From positions 5,494,239 through 5,558,238 of the forward strand of contig CM028377.1 in the NCBI GenBank assembly GCA_013146195.2: a stretch of DNA of 64,000 nucleotides, read 5' to 3'. The position numbers were made by a program, and so were the translations under genes. The notes under the pieces were generated by a model. That model was given only the letters and a program-made list of their open reading frames with translations. It was not told the DNA's origin and made no database searches. Positions within the stretch are counted from its first letter, which is position 1; every line of letters begins with the position of its first letter. The DNA is from Codonopsis lanceolata. Lineage: Eukaryota > Streptophyta > Magnoliopsida > Asterales > Campanulaceae. Positions 1 to 11,511 of this stretch are shown piece after piece.

Positions 1-550
1 TTCAAGAATAGCGGAAGTCTAACATTAAAAGTATTTTTTTTTATACTTTTGCAACTAACATAAAAGAAACGTAATCCCTTACCTTGTTAAGGTGTGCTCA
101 CGACAAAAGTCTCGAACCGCAATTGAAGCCTTAATTCGTCTTGCCCAAAACTAATTTAAACATAATACTTAAAATTATAATTCTAAACTTGGGTCTTATT
201 AATTCCGAACTTAACTAAGAAAATACAGAAAAAGATAAAATAAAACAAAATAAAATAACACTAATGACAATTAACAAACTGTTACAGAGTTAAAGGGCCA
301 TTCTGTAATCAATGGAAACAATTAACTCTGTCCAAAAGCCTAGGGGGAAGACTGAAAATTGTCATCATCATCTTCATGAAACAACTCCCTATTTATCTAT
401 CTACCATACTTATATAACTATAATCATACCCATTATTTTAAAGAGACCCACTGCATTCCATTTCAATTAAAAAGGAAACCCACTTTATTGTTTTTGGTTT
501 TAGAAAAAAAAATTACTTACTTGTTATCTCCGTTCACTTCGTCCTTTGGG
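1..550. other. AT-rich stretch without recognisable gene
   Basis: Apart from AT-rich sequence I see no supported coding region, RNA gene or element end here. The final bases (about 541-558) may be decayed upstream sequence of the ABCG fragment that follows, but the reading is too degraded to claim. Confidence 0.4.
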
Positions 551-558
551 GCAAATGG

Positions 559-730
559 AGCTTGAAAGGGTCGGTGACTTAACGGTGAAGTATTTGAGTC
601 GAAGCTTCAAAACGTTATGTCGGCTTATGCCATGCAAGATGATCTGCTTTTCCCGATGCTAATGGTTGGAGAAACCTTCGTGTTTTCAGCGGAGTTTAGG
701 CTTCCTCACACTTTAACAAAGTCGAAGAAA
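559..730 (+). pseudogene. ABCG (half-size white-brown complex) transporter exon fragment
   Basis: Reading forward, this encodes a piece of the nucleotide-binding domain of an ABCG transporter, between the Walker A and signature motifs. A first piece reads SLKGSVT. After a two-base loss at about 580 the frame continues from 581 as NGEVFESKLQ, then the family hallmark MQDDLLFPM with the Q-loop glutamine, then FSAEFRLP and TKSKK at 730. ABCG proteins have this order (LKGxVTLNGE, SAxVMQDDLLFPMLTVxET, FSAEFRLP, SKSKK). Neither the Walker A region before it nor the signature and Walker B regions after it are recognisable. Coding similarity stops where the LTR of copia1 begins, so the retroelement cut or ended the fragment. 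It cannot make a transporter. Seen: the peptide. Known: the family motif order. Inferred: it is a relic or a captured fragment. Confidence 0.82.
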
Positions 731-1074
731 CAAAAGATGTTGAAGAAGAACAAAATTGTTTCTTTTTGATTGAATAATTAAAATTACATTGAATCCCTCT
801 ATATAAATCTAAGGGCTGGAATCCGAATCAGAAAGGGAGAGGGAAGTATAACAGAAAGAAACAGAATACAAGTTCCTAACAAACATTTTACACTCGACAC
901 CCTTCCACTGCCGAGAATTACATCTAGGTGCTGAAACTTTCCAAAGTAGAGGCTTCCTTGAATCTCTTCCATTTTGAGTTGACTTCTCCATATTTGGCCT
1001 TGATATGTACATCCTTGTTGAGTTTAATCTTGAGGCAGTTTAGCTTCCTTTTGGTTTCATCTTCACAGTTAATA
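722..1074 (-). repeat. 3' LTR of copia1
   Basis: It matches 3597-3957 over most of its length, ending in gttaata before the purine-tract complement ccctccccacaagttgaggg. It keeps about 24 bases around 925-950 that are missing from the other LTR. Confidence 0.85.
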
Positions 1075-3505
1075 CCCTCCCCACAAGTTGAGGGAGTAAG
1101 TAAACTAACGATCCTCAACTTGGATATAAATTTCCAATGGAGTCCTTTTCCCAAGAACTTAGTAAATATGTATGCCAACTGATTTTTAGTGGATATGTGA
1201 TGGAGGGAAACAAGACCACTCCTGATCTTCTCACGTATGAAGTGGCAATCAATCTCTATATGCTTGGTTCTGCCATGATATACAGGATTGTTAGCTACTG
1301 CAATGGCAGATGAACTGTCACAGTAGATGGGAGTAGGACTGTAAAGATTGACTTGCAGGTCCTTCAGGAGGCTGTGCATCCAGATAATCTCACAACTAGT
1401 GGTGGCCAATGCCCTGTACTCAGATTCAGTGGAAGATATTGAAACAACAGATTGCTTCTTAGAGTGCCAAGAGATTAAGGATATTCCCAGCATTAAGCAA
1501 AAACCAATTATAGATTTTTGTCAATAGGATTGCCTGCCCAATCACTATCACAAAAGGCTTGAAGATTGAATTGACTGTTTGATGGTAAATAGATCCCTTG
1601 TTCTGGTGATGCCTTGACTTACCTCAGTACTCTATGAAATGCCTTTCAGATGAATGTCTCTTGGTTCCTGAACAAATTGGCTTAGACATTGGGCTGCAAA
1701 AGCCAAATCTGGTCTGGTAATGGTTAAATATATCAATTTTCCCACAAGTTGTTTGTATTCAGAAGGGTTTTCAAGGAGAGTTCCTGCCTTAGTTAAGAGC
1801 TTTCCATTGGGGTCATAGGGTATGGTGAAAGGTTTACTGTCCATGAGCCCTGTTGCATTTACAAGATCCATATCATATTTTTTTTTGGCTTAAGTGAAAA
1901 CCTTCCACGGATCTTATGACTTCAATCCCTAGATAGTACTTGATAGGCCCTAAGTTCTTGATGATGAATTTATCACGCAGTAATTGTTTCAGGGAATTGA
2001 TGTGGTTAGTGTCATTTCCAGCAACTAGTACATCATCCACATAAACTAAGACTGCAGTAAACTTTGATCCTTCCTTCAAAGTGAAAAGAGAGTAGTTTGT
2101 CATTGATTGCCTATATCCTAGGCAGATTAAGACCTCTGTGAGTTTGGAAAACCATTGCCTTGAGGCCTGTTTTAGGCCATATATGGACTTTTTCAGTTTG
2201 CAGACTTTATTCTGGCTGTTTTGTAACTTATACCCTGGTGGAAGATTCATGTAGACTTCCTCTTCCAAATCTCCATGTAGGAAGGCATTGTTAACATCCA
2301 ACTGGTGGACATCCCATTTTGAAATGCTAGCAACAGCAAGGATGCTTCTTATAGTGACCATCTTTGCCACAGGAGCAAAGGTCTCTGAGTAGTCCATACC
2401 TTCAGTCTGATTATAACCCTTTGCAACAAGTCTAGCTTTAAGTCTTTCCAAACTACCATCTGAATTGTATTTGGCTTTATAGATCCATTTGCAACCAATA
2501 GGTCTTTTTCCTTGAGGTAAGTCAGTAATGTCCCAGGTGTTATTGGTTCCAAGGGCAGTGATTTCTTTGTCCATGGCTTCAATCCATCCATTGCTCAGAA
2601 TAGCTTGGTTGTAAGATTGTGGTTCTTGTATAAGGGTGATAGAATTAGCACAGGGTTTGGTGCAGACAGTAGATAAGACATAGTCTTTAAATTTGGCAGG
2701 AAGCTGTTTGGTCCTAGTAGATACTCTAAGATTCTGATTAATAGGAGGGTCATCAACAGGTTTAGCAATATCATCTTGGCTTTGGCTAGTGGGATTAAGA
2801 GATGGGGCCTTTGGTTCCATGTCATCATGAGATAGGTTTATATCAATAACAGGTGTCACGGGGTCAATTTGCTCAGGTTTGATGAAAGGGAAAATTGTTT
2901 CATGAAAGACAACATGCCTACTAACAAAGGTCCTTTTGGTTTCCAGATTATACAGAATGTATCCCTTTGGGTTTGAGGGATAGCCAAGAAGAATGCTTCT
3001 AATGGCTCTGGGTTCAAACTTGTCTGAAGGATGAACAGAGGCAAAACAAAGACATCCAATGATTTTCAGATGTTCATATGAGGGTATGGCTTTAAAGAGA
3101 AGTTCATGAGGAGTTTTGAAGGTAGTAAGCAGCAGTGGGAAGTCTATTGATTATGTGTGTGGCAGCAAGAAGGCAACAACCCCAGAATTGTATGGGTAGT
3201 CCAGATTGGAACCTTATGGCTCTGGCCCATAGTGGATATAATGGATCATCTTTCTCAGGAATGAGAAAGGAGCCATCTATGATTGAAAGCTTGTTCTTGG
3301 CTGATAAGGCAATCTCAAAGGACCTTTTCCAAGAATTGAAGTTTTCACTTCCAGTCAATTTGGTGGCAATCAAGATGAAACCTGGATGATCATTGTTGTG
3401 AAGATATAAAGGATGCATGTTGGAATCTATGTTGATTTCCATTGTTGATAGTTTGTTCTTTGAATTAGTGGGATCGATGGTGGATTTTTGTGTTTCTTCT
3501 GTCAC
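924..3505 (-). pseudogene. copia1 gag-pol remnant (gag start fused to integrase end, then RT and RNase H)
   Basis: On the minus strand the frame at 3505-3104 opens with a gag start like that of copia2 (SNMHPLYLHNNDHPG, TGSENFNSWKRSFEIA). At about 3230 it jumps directly into the integrase C-terminal region (ARAIRFQSGLPIQFWG). That deletes the rest of gag, the zinc knuckle, the protease and the integrase catalytic core. The frame at 2859-1873 carries the reverse transcriptase, with LVYVDDVLVAG as the polymerase active site. Frames at 1871-1632 and 1493-924 carry the RT tail and RNase H (SSTESEYRAL, YCDSSSAIAV, HIEIDCHFIREK). Several stops and shifts separate the frames, so it is non-functional. 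The join sits at a short shared GCCC/GGCC stretch, consistent with microhomology-mediated deletion. Confidence 0.88.
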
Positions 3506-3596
3506 GATAGAAGATTCATAGGAAGATAGAAAGGGGAAGAACTGGATAGATGCTTGGTGAGGTTAAGGTGTCAGGAGATTCTTGGCTCTGATTCCA

Positions 3597-3957
3597 TGAA
3601 AACAAAAGATGTTGAAGAAGAACATAATTGTTTCTTTTTGATTGAATAATTAAAATATTGTTTCTTTTTGATTGAATAATTAAAATTACATTGAATAAAT
3701 CTATATAAATAAGGGCTAAGGGCCGAATCGAATCGAGAAAGGGAGAGGGAAGTATAACAGAAAGAAACAGAATACAAGTGCCTAACAAACATTGTACACT
3801 CGACACTCTTCCACTGCTGAGAATTACATCAGAGGCTTCCTTGAATCTCTTCCATTTTGAGTTGACTTCTTCATATTTGGCCTTGATCTGTACATCCTTG
3901 TTGAGTTTAATCTTGAGGGAGTTTAGCTTCCTTTTGGTTTCATCTTCACAGTTAATA
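3597..3957 (-). repeat. 5' LTR of copia1
   Basis: It pairs with 722-1074. It carries a private tandem duplication of about 30 bases (attgtttctttttgattgaa repeated at about 3626-3685) and a private deletion near 3830, so the two LTRs have diverged by indels as well as substitutions. Confidence 0.85.
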
Positions 3958-3962
3958 GAAAG

Positions 3963-4146
3963 CAACAATTCACCGGTAGGATAACTTATAGTTTAAAACC
4001 CACTTCGTGATTGATTCATATCCGGACTCTTGTTCAACCGAGTAGAAAGACTTCTTCCCGGCTGGAGACAATCACGGTAGAGATTATATCCATCTAAGAT
4101 TATCTCTATTATTGATATTATTCACTATTATTATATTATAATCTTT

Positions 4147-4210
<64 letters not shown>

Positions 4211-4420
4211 TTTCAGCGACCCAAATCAAAATTTATCCAGAATCAAAACTAGACCCAAAATAATTAAATTAGCCCAAAATAATGTAATTAAATTATATCA
4301 TAATTTAACATTTCATACTAACATTTTCAGGGTATTACAGTTTTAGCACCCATTTTATATTGATGCCTTTGGAATATAAAAAACTACTCAAATTCATATT
4401 CACCTCTCCCTCTCTCGCAG
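3963..4420. other. Unassigned flank with AT microsatellite
   Basis: No supported gene. It contains the long AT dinucleotide run at 4150-4208, followed by AT-rich sequence. The last bases, a pyrimidine tract ending tctctcgcag at 4420, look like a splice acceptor for the L10a exon that follows. Confidence 0.45.
4150..4208. repeat. (AT)n microsatellite
   Basis: Uninterrupted alternating AT over about 59 bases; a simple repeat with no strand meaning. Confidence 0.95.
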
Positions 4421-5698
4421 ATCAATTGATTTTGCTCAACACATAGAAGAGGTAATTTTTCATCTTTGTGCCAGTTCTATGGCACAAAATTATGAATATA
4501 TTTACCTCGGTCTCTATATGGTGCTTTCTTATTGTTATTATAACTATTATGACAGGTAATAATCAATCAAGTTTTTTGAACATAATTCGTTGCCATTTTT
4601 TTAACTCTCGATCATTAATGAACAATTTCATTTTGAAAAATAACATGGAGCATACATTAGCATAGGAGTTAGTATCCAGCAAAGGCATTGTTGATTTGCA
4701 AGCTTTATACTTTGATGCACTATGTTTGCTATGAATATCTGATGATCTATAATTTTGATAGCTCACTATCCATTATTGGGAAAACTACTTTTTTATGCAA
4801 CGTATAATTTGGGGGAAACCAATTTAACCTCGTACTTTTAATATTCAAAATATTGACAATGTAAAAATGTTGGGGGAGGGAATGTTAACATTATATAAAT
4901 AATTTGGACAAAATGTCACCAATTCTGTTAAGTTCCCGTCCAAATTCATTAACAGACATCTAATTTCGTTAACAAAGATGAACTGAACTATTCACATGGG
5001 TATTTTTGTCCATGAACGATCTCATAAACTTTTTATTTGTTGTTGAGATGACCTGTAAATGAAAAATCTAAGCTATATGAAAATATTTTTATATTGTTTT
5101 AATAACAAGGAATGGATTCCAAAGACTCAAGTTAGCATAATAATCGGTTCAAAATTTACAGTATATTGAGCTGTCACAAGATGAGTGAGGGAATAACGTG
5201 AAGTTAATTCAGTAATGGACGAAAATACCCTTTGAAAAGTCTATCTAATCTTTTTGTTAACAAGATTGGATGTCCGTTAACGAATTTTGACGGGACTTAA
5301 CGGAATTGGTGACATTTTGTCCAAATTATTTGTACAATGTTAATATTTTGCCCTCAACATTAGTACATTGGCAATATTTTGAATATTGAAAGTATGAGAT
5401 TAAATTGGTTTCCCCTACATTGTACGTTGCATAAAAAAGTAGTTTTCTCATCTATTATTTCATTGAAATCTATTATCCTTATAACTTTTTCATCCTGTGT
5501 AACATTCTTTTCTTCTACACAGACAGACAGAGAAGATTGGACTGGAGTCCATGGATGTGGAGGGTCTGAAAAGTTTAACAAAAACAAGAAATTAGTGAAG
5601 AAGCTTGCCAAGAAATACCATGCATGCCTTCTTGGCATGGAAGCTGTCATCAAGCAGATTCCCAGACTTTTAGGCCCTGGTTTTAACAAAGCGGGGAA
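4421..5698 (+). pseudogene. 60S ribosomal protein L10a gene fragment: two exons with retained intron
   Basis: The second exon (5527-5698) reads TEKIGLESMDVEGLK. After loss of one A in the AAAAG run near 5570 it continues KNKKLVKKLAKKYHACLL and then VIKQIPRLLGPGFNKAGK. This is the RNA-binding core of ribosomal protein L10a (uL1), which forms the L1 stalk of the large subunit. It ends in a clean donor (AA|GTAATT, 5699). The preceding exon-like piece ends AQHIEE|GTAATT at 4451, exactly the residues that precede EKIGLESMDVE in plant L10a, in phase 0. The intron would be 4452-5526, with acceptor ctacacagacag. Introns are kept, so this is a DNA-level fragment and not a retrocopy. The frameshift and the absence of upstream and downstream exons make it a pseudogene. 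The short first exon is the weaker part. Confidence 0.83.
4778..5449. mobile_element. Mutator-type MITE with long terminal inverted repeats, inside the L10a intron
   Basis: The ends are long inverted repeats: GGGAAAACTACTTTTTTATG at the left and the complement of GAGAAAACTACTTTTTTATG at the right. The similarity continues for well over 100 bases on each side (gggaaaccaatttaa, attcaaaatattg, gacaaaatgtcacc). The flanks atccattatt (4768-4777) and atctattatt (5450-5459) form a 10-base near-perfect target duplication, as Mutator-like elements make. There is no transposase, so it is non-autonomous (672 bases). Confidence 0.78.
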
Positions 5699-5699
5699 G

Positions 5700-6330
5700 T
5701 AATTTAATTTGCTTCTCATTATTTTATTGTATTTCTTTGGAATAATTTGCTTCTCATTATTTTAGAAATGTGACATTAAAAACGATAATTAATTTCATTA
5801 GTTAAGGTATTGAGTATGTACTATTTAAGAGGAAACTTGAAAAATTCAACTAACTCATGTAATCTAAGAATTCTATTATATTAATAATTGCTTTTTATTT
5901 CATTATAATAAAAATAAAGTGAACATAATTAATAACTTTCTTAATTGACCACCTTTTAAATCTCATTTTGCCAATTTGTAAATTTTTTGCAATTCAGTTT
6001 ATTATTAAATGACATTGGACTATTGGAGACTTGGGGTATCATTTCATTTTTCAATTAATAAATTTATATCATATATTATATCTTACAAAATAAATATGTA
6101 TTGTATTAAATAAATTTAGTTAGGAAAAAAGAAACCACAAGTGCAAAGCACGTGTTACACGGTGGGTCAGATCGGAGTCTCATTTTCTTACAAACCAGTT
6201 TATCGATATACGGTGAGTCATGTCAAAGAGATCCGTCTTATAGAAAATACTGGAGAGAAAAGAAAGATAAACAGTAATTTTGATGTAATCATGTTATTAA
6301 TGTGACATTAAAATAACCATCACCACCTAA
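5700..6330. other. AT-rich stretch, no recognised gene
   Basis: It follows the donor site of the L10a exon, so its start may be decayed intron. I looked for the next L10a exon (FPTLV and onward) and did not see it. A short duplicated phrase (tttgcttctcattattttat) occurs at 5708 and 5747. Confidence 0.4.
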
Positions 6331-6430
6331 GGGATAGTCCAGTGGTAGATTTGTAGCTTCACAAACTGTTAGGTTTCAGATTTAATCCCTTCCCATACAC
6401 CCTTAAGAGGGAAAAAAAGACCATTAATTT
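6325..6430 (+). repeat. Possible tRNA-derived SINE remnant
   Basis: A good RNA polymerase III A-box-like sequence (tagtccagtgg, 6335-6345, fitting TRGYNNARNGG) is followed about 30 bases later by a weaker B-box-like sequence (ggtttcagatttaatccc, 6372-6389). The spacing is that of a tRNA-like SINE head. No poly-A tail or target duplication was confirmed. Confidence 0.4.
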
Positions 6431-6506
6431 GCTTCATTAGACTATTAAATATGTACCATTTAAAATAAAACCTTAAGAATTATACTAACTCATGTAAATT
6501 CTATGA

Positions 6507-7247
<741 letters not shown>

Positions 7248-7795
7248 ATTCTCACATGACACTTGGCTTGCTAGTTGTAACCCGCTTTTGTCTATTTCAA
7301 ATTTCACTACTCACGCGCCACGTAAACCAACAACAAAAGTGAAACAAACTCTTATCGCTTCAAAAATTTCAAATCTTACGGAACCGTGCCTAAAGATTGA
7401 AACTGAACCAATTTGTTCGATTCAATTTGGTTCGATTTTATAGCTTCAAATAAAATAAATTAATCAAATTATACAACATAAAGGAAATAAATACGTTAAA
7501 AGACATTAACTCATCAGATTAAAAATTAGTTATAAATCCTAAGAGGATAAGTGTATTGTCGTATAAATGAATATATATTACTTAGTTTGTTTTAGTTATC
7601 ATCTTTAACTTTCTCATTCACATTCTGTATTTTGCATATATATATGTCTATAATTAATATATACTCCATTCGTTCCAGATAAAAAGTTCATGTTTGAAAA
7701 TCAAACATTTTAATTTTTAAAGTAGATTATTTAAGTAAAATATTTCAAAATTGAATAATAGACTCTTTGTCATATATATTGAATAGTAAACAATA
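7248..7795. other. AT-rich stretch, no recognised gene
   Basis: No coding region is supported. A sequence near 7665 (tactccattcgttccagata) resembles one end of a Stowaway-type MITE, but I find no matching other end. Confidence 0.4.
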
Positions 7796-9045
7796 GGGAT
7801 AAGTGTATCATTAGTCCCTGAACTTTGGCCGAAGCCATCATTAGTCCCCAAACTTCAAAAAGTTTCACCACTGACCTAAGTAGGTCTTTTTTGCTCATAG
7901 AAGGTCTCTAGCCCTAACGCCGTTAGTTTATTTCCGTTAAATGAACATGTGCCACTCACATGTACAAACTAAGGGGGTTATGTATAACTTAATCAAAGTA
8001 AGGGGGTAAAGTGAATATAAGGAGGCATCATTGGACTGAGTTTGAGCGGCCTAACATGGAGGGAAATGGCGGGAGCTAAACGGGGTTGGATGAAGGTCTG
8101 CGGTGATAGAGGCGAGATGGAGGTGGGTGTACTGGGCCTTGCCCGCACAGATCTGGCGTGAGAGCGAAGTTTTATGGTGGGGCAGAGGAAAGGGAGATAT
8201 GGGAGATGGATGGAGGCCGGAGATTGAAATTGGCGGGGCGAAGATGGAGATGCGGGCGGCAAGCTGTGGAGAACGGGTTGGAGGTTGGATGAAGGTCGCG
8301 GTGATAGAGGCGAGATGGAGGATGGAGGTGGGTATACAGGCCTTGCCCATGCATCTGAGCGTGAGAGAGCTGAAGTTTGGGGCGGTATGGTGGGTGCAGC
8401 AGGAAAGGGAGATCTGGGAGATGGATAGAGGAGATTGAAATTCGGCGGGGATCGAAGATGGAGATGCGGGCGAAGGCTGGATTGTGGAGACCTTCCAGAT
8501 TTGGGAAAAGGCGGAGCTGGCTGAGGGAAGATGTCGGTTGCTATATGGGGTCGGCGTGAGAAACAGAGCCGGCAGCGAGCGAGAGAGAAAAGTGGGTGAT
8601 GCTGGGGCGGCGAATATGAAGCTGGATGGTCGGTGATTCGTCGATCCATATGGTTAGCCCTATAGCTTCTTCCTCATTCGTCGTCTCTCTCGTTGCGCGG
8701 GTTGGTCACTTTCCGGTCTACATCGGAGAAAGAGAGCAATTTGTCGGTCTTAAATCACCCGATCTTCATAAAACTCGTCAATAATCTGCTCGGGACGAGC
8801 AAAGGGAGTTTTACATCAAGATCCCCGCCATGTCTTACTCGCATCTTGATCGAGCGACTTGGTTGGTTCTCTTGAAACTTAAAAGTAATTAATAATTTTT
8901 CTAATTAATTAAAAATTTAATTAATCTATAATTTTACAATGAATATAATTATTTTAAACAATCGATTGCAATTGAAGAGTCATTCATTGACGCTCAAGAT
9001 CTTCTCGGACTTTTGTCGATGAATTTCACTAGGTACACTTATCCC
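7796..9045. mobile_element. Candidate Pack-MULE: Mutator-like element carrying GC-rich gene-like matter
   Basis: The left end GGGATAAGTGTATCATTAGT and the right end (complement GGGATAAGTGTACC) share a 12-base terminal inverted repeat. The left subterminal text (cattagtccctgaactttgg, repeated as cattagtccccaaacttc) is of a kind common in plant Mutator-like elements. The candidate 9-base flanks taaacaata and taaaaataa agree at only 6 positions, so the target duplication is doubtful. The interior from about 8030 to 8650 is unusually GC-rich for this window and contains a partial internal duplication (about 8090-8290 and 8285-8480). No transposase is seen. Confidence 0.5.
7993..8649 (-). other. 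Open frame of 218 codons, Pro/Ser/Arg-rich, function unknown
   Basis: On the minus strand a 218-codon frame opens with MDRRITDHPASY and runs through Pro-, Ser- and Arg-rich sequence that repeats itself (FIQP, SISPLSP, PSSISPLSP), following the internal DNA duplication. I recognise no domain. The opposite strand is also open for long stretches, as expected of GC-rich DNA with few stop triplets, so coding is unproven. It could be a captured 5' gene region, since chloroplast-transit-like low complexity and 5' UTRs look like this. It should not be treated as a gene without transcript evidence. Confidence 0.25.
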
Positions 9046-9059
9046 TAAAAATAAAGATC

Positions 9060-9680
9060 TTAAAAGAGGCGAGACCCGATGGACCGACCATTTAAACCGA
9101 GAAAAGCGAGGGTTAGAAATTGTGTCTCGTTTAAGTCATGGCTAATACAGTTGGACCGATAGGTTCATTGCCTATTATTGCTAGCCCGATGGGCCATAGA
9201 ACTGGCCCACAAGCCAAAGAAATGCTTGTTACAATTTGATATTTTATTTTAAAAATTATTTTTACAATAACGATAGGTTTACCACTATTATTACCATTAA
9301 GCCTTAGTGAAGGACAATGTTGTCTTTCACTAAAACACATCTTATCTTCACCAAGAGTTAGTGGTATCAATAGTTGTAGAGATAGTGGTAAACATAACAT
9401 TATTTTTATTTTTATTCTTTTATAATTATGTATAAAAGAAATTTGTAGTTTCATTGTGATTAGATGTCTAACAAGTTGGTTTGTAGTTGGTACATCCATC
9501 ATATGCGTTTGAATTGCTCTCACTGATTTAAATTGTTTGAAAAATTACAATGTTTATGACAAATTTTTGTTCTAAATATATGACATGAAGTCTAGCATGG
9601 AACGATATATATAACTTTTATATGTGTATATTAATATGTTACTCTTAAATACTTGAAGTTGAATTTATCTTTTGAATTTT
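9060..9680. repeat. Inverted repeat flanking the F-box gene, left copy
   Basis: Reverse complement of roughly 12520-13190. Shared landmarks are gaccgataggttcatt, the gcccatcgggcta phrase, catccatcatatgcgttt, tttgtagtttcattgtgatt and gttactcttaaatacttgaa. With the F-box gene between the copies, this is a small palindrome nested in the larger duplication. Confidence 0.7.
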
Positions 9681-9969
9681 ATCATGTTGTATGACTTGTA
9701 TTTTATTGTGTTTATTACTTGATTTTAAAATTTATATATAAATATTAATTTACGCATCTATTGTATTTTAGGTCAGAGTTAGGTTATGAATTTTAATGGC
9801 TCGTTTAGGCCCTAGCCCGAGAACCGTTAGGGTTGGCTCAACTAAAATTTTAGGGTTAAAACTGTTATGAAAATCTCCTAATGTTTTTCCTCTTCCGTCT
9901 ATAACTCGGAAAATCACCTCCCTATTAAAGTAATCGAACCATCCCACCAAGTCAGAGACATCTTCGGCA

Positions 9970-11124
9970 ATGGCGATTTCCAATGGATTCAACAATGACC
10001 TAGCCACCGAAATCTTGCTCCGATTACCTGTAAAATCAATTCTCAGGCTCAAATCCGTCTCCAAAGAATGGTTTTCCATTGCATCCAGTCCCCGATTCCG
10101 GCAAATCTATGCAGCTTCCGGCAATATTGCAGCAGGCTTATTCTTTCCAAAGAATCCCTTGCTAAACCAAGAACTTGAATTCATTGATTTTGGTCAGGTT
10201 TCATCCAATACTTTTCCTTTTATGAATAACTACCCCAAGCTAATATCATCGTCCGGTGGATTACTACTATTTCAAACATTTAATATGCAAATGCCACCGA
10301 TGAATCATGAAATTTTGTTCTCTCGAGACTACTTTATTAGCAATCCCGCGACCAAGGAGTTCAAACGCCTTTCCATTCCCCAATTCATAAGTGCCTCATT
10401 ATCAGTTTCCGAAGCTTTAGCTTTTGATCCTTGTAAATCCCCTCACTACAAAATCTTATTTTTGTGCGAAACCCATGCAAGGAACATCCATAATAGGAAC
10501 AGCGGGTTTCAAATCGTGATCTACTCATCCGAGACTGAGACATTCGGTTCGCCAACACCGGCCACAACAAGTGTTTTTGACTATCGTTTTCGTGGAATTT
10601 ACTGCAATGATGCAATTATCTGGATTACCATTTATAAGCCATGTTTTAATTATTTTGACCTCAAAAGAGAGTGCATGAAAGAGTCCCCTATGCCTCGATA
10701 TTTATATCTGAAATCCAAGTATTTTGGCGAATCTCAGGGTCATTTACATCTTGTAACTGTTGAAGGTAGTCTACTTGGGGTTCATGAGTTGAAAAGTGAC
10801 TTCTCCGGCTGGTTCATAAAGTATGAAATTAATCTTACGTGCCTGGCCAAATCGGTCCGACCGATTCCTGAGAATATTATATATTCTGCAATTTGCAATG
10901 GTCGGTTTAACGGGTTTACTATTTTAGTTGATAAAGAAGAAGACGTGATTATGTTGTTACTAATTTATGGTGTTTTTGTGAGATGGAGTTGCAAGAAAAT
11001 GATGGTTGTAGGGCAGACCTACGACCCACGTCTTTGTATGCCTGGTAACTTAGATTATCTTCGTCAATACACCGGTTTTTGGCCTCTTGCCCATCACTAC
11101 ATAGAGACGCTTGCTTGTGTATGA
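9970..11124 (+). CDS. F-box protein, intact copy
   Basis: An uninterrupted single-exon frame of 384 codons. Residues about 9-48 form an F-box (LATEILLRLPVKSILRLKSV, then SKEWFSIASSPRF), the segment that docks on SKP1 in SCF ubiquitin ligases. The remainder resembles the F-box-associated substrate-binding region of the large plant F-box family (ISNPATKEFKRL, FRGIYCNDAIIWI, YFDLKRECMKESPMP). The target protein is unknown. The ATG at 9970 is chosen because the F-box starts directly after it, as usual in this family. The stop is TGA at 11122. Single-exon structure and length (350-400) are normal for the family. A decayed inverted copy lies at 49247-56099. I see no clear TATA box just upstream. 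It is intact by reading; expression is untested. Confidence 0.88.
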   Translation: MAISNGFNNDLATEILLRLPVKSILRLKSVSKEWFSIASSPRFRQIYAASGNIAAGLFFPKNPLLNQELEFIDFGQVSSNTFPFMNNYPKLISSSGGLLLFQTFNMQMPPMNHEILFSRDYFISNPATKEFKRLSIPQFISASLSVSEALAFDPCKSPHYKILFLCETHARNIHNRNSGFQIVIYSSETETFGSPTPATTSVFDYRFRGIYCNDAIIWITIYKPCFNYFDLKRECMKESPMPRYLYLKSKYFGESQGHLHLVTVEGSLLGVHELKSDFSGWFIKYEINLTCLAKSVRPIPENIIYSAICNGRFNGFTILVDKEEDVIMLLLIYGVFVRWSCKKMMVVGQTYDPRLCMPGNLDYLRQYTGFWPLAHHYIETLACV

Positions 11125-11511
11125 CGACTTAATTATATCATCGATCGTTTGGGTTTGCCATTGTTATACAGTTATTTCTCTTCAGAAACATTATGATGTA
11201 ATAATGGTTCTATCCTAAAGCAATAGTGTTTCTATGTAACTTCATTCTTCTTCTCTCTAGAGTTCAAATTGAATTGGGATAGTTGTTGATTGAATCTAGA
11301 TAAGTACTAAGTTACTTAGATTACTGATCTAATATAATTATTAAAATTTATTAATTTACTTAATATTTATCGAGACAAGTTATTCTTAATCGAGCATGGC
11401 ATAAAATCTAGTTAGTAAAAAAGAAAAAAGTTAACTTTTGATGCACCGCTTAGAGTGAACTAGATACTTTGTTCTATTTTGGACAAACAATCTTTGTTTG
11501 AAAATAAATTT

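Larger units (their letters stand above)
722..3957 (-). mobile_element. copia1: decayed, internally deleted Ty1/copia retrotransposon
   Basis: A complete but deleted Ty1/copia element lies on the minus strand. It has two similar LTRs (722-1074 and 3597-3957). On the minus strand a primer-binding site resembling TGGTATCAGAGCC (here TGGAATCAGAGCC, 3584-3596) follows the 5' LTR, and a purine tract (1075-1094) precedes the 3' LTR. Flanking bases caaag (717-721) and gaaag (3958-3962) are a plausible 5-base target duplication with one mismatch. It belongs to the same family as copia2 (49273-54467): the coding remains and LTR 3' parts are clearly alike. About 1.9 kb of gag, protease and integrase is missing. 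The exact left boundary is uncertain (722-731), because the host AAG AAA resembles the LTR start. Confidence 0.88.

Noticed and set aside
3958..3984. Peptide NNSPVG after copia1, resembling a short ABCG transmembrane-region phrase
   Set aside because: Six residues only, followed by a stop and no further similarity; chance is likely.
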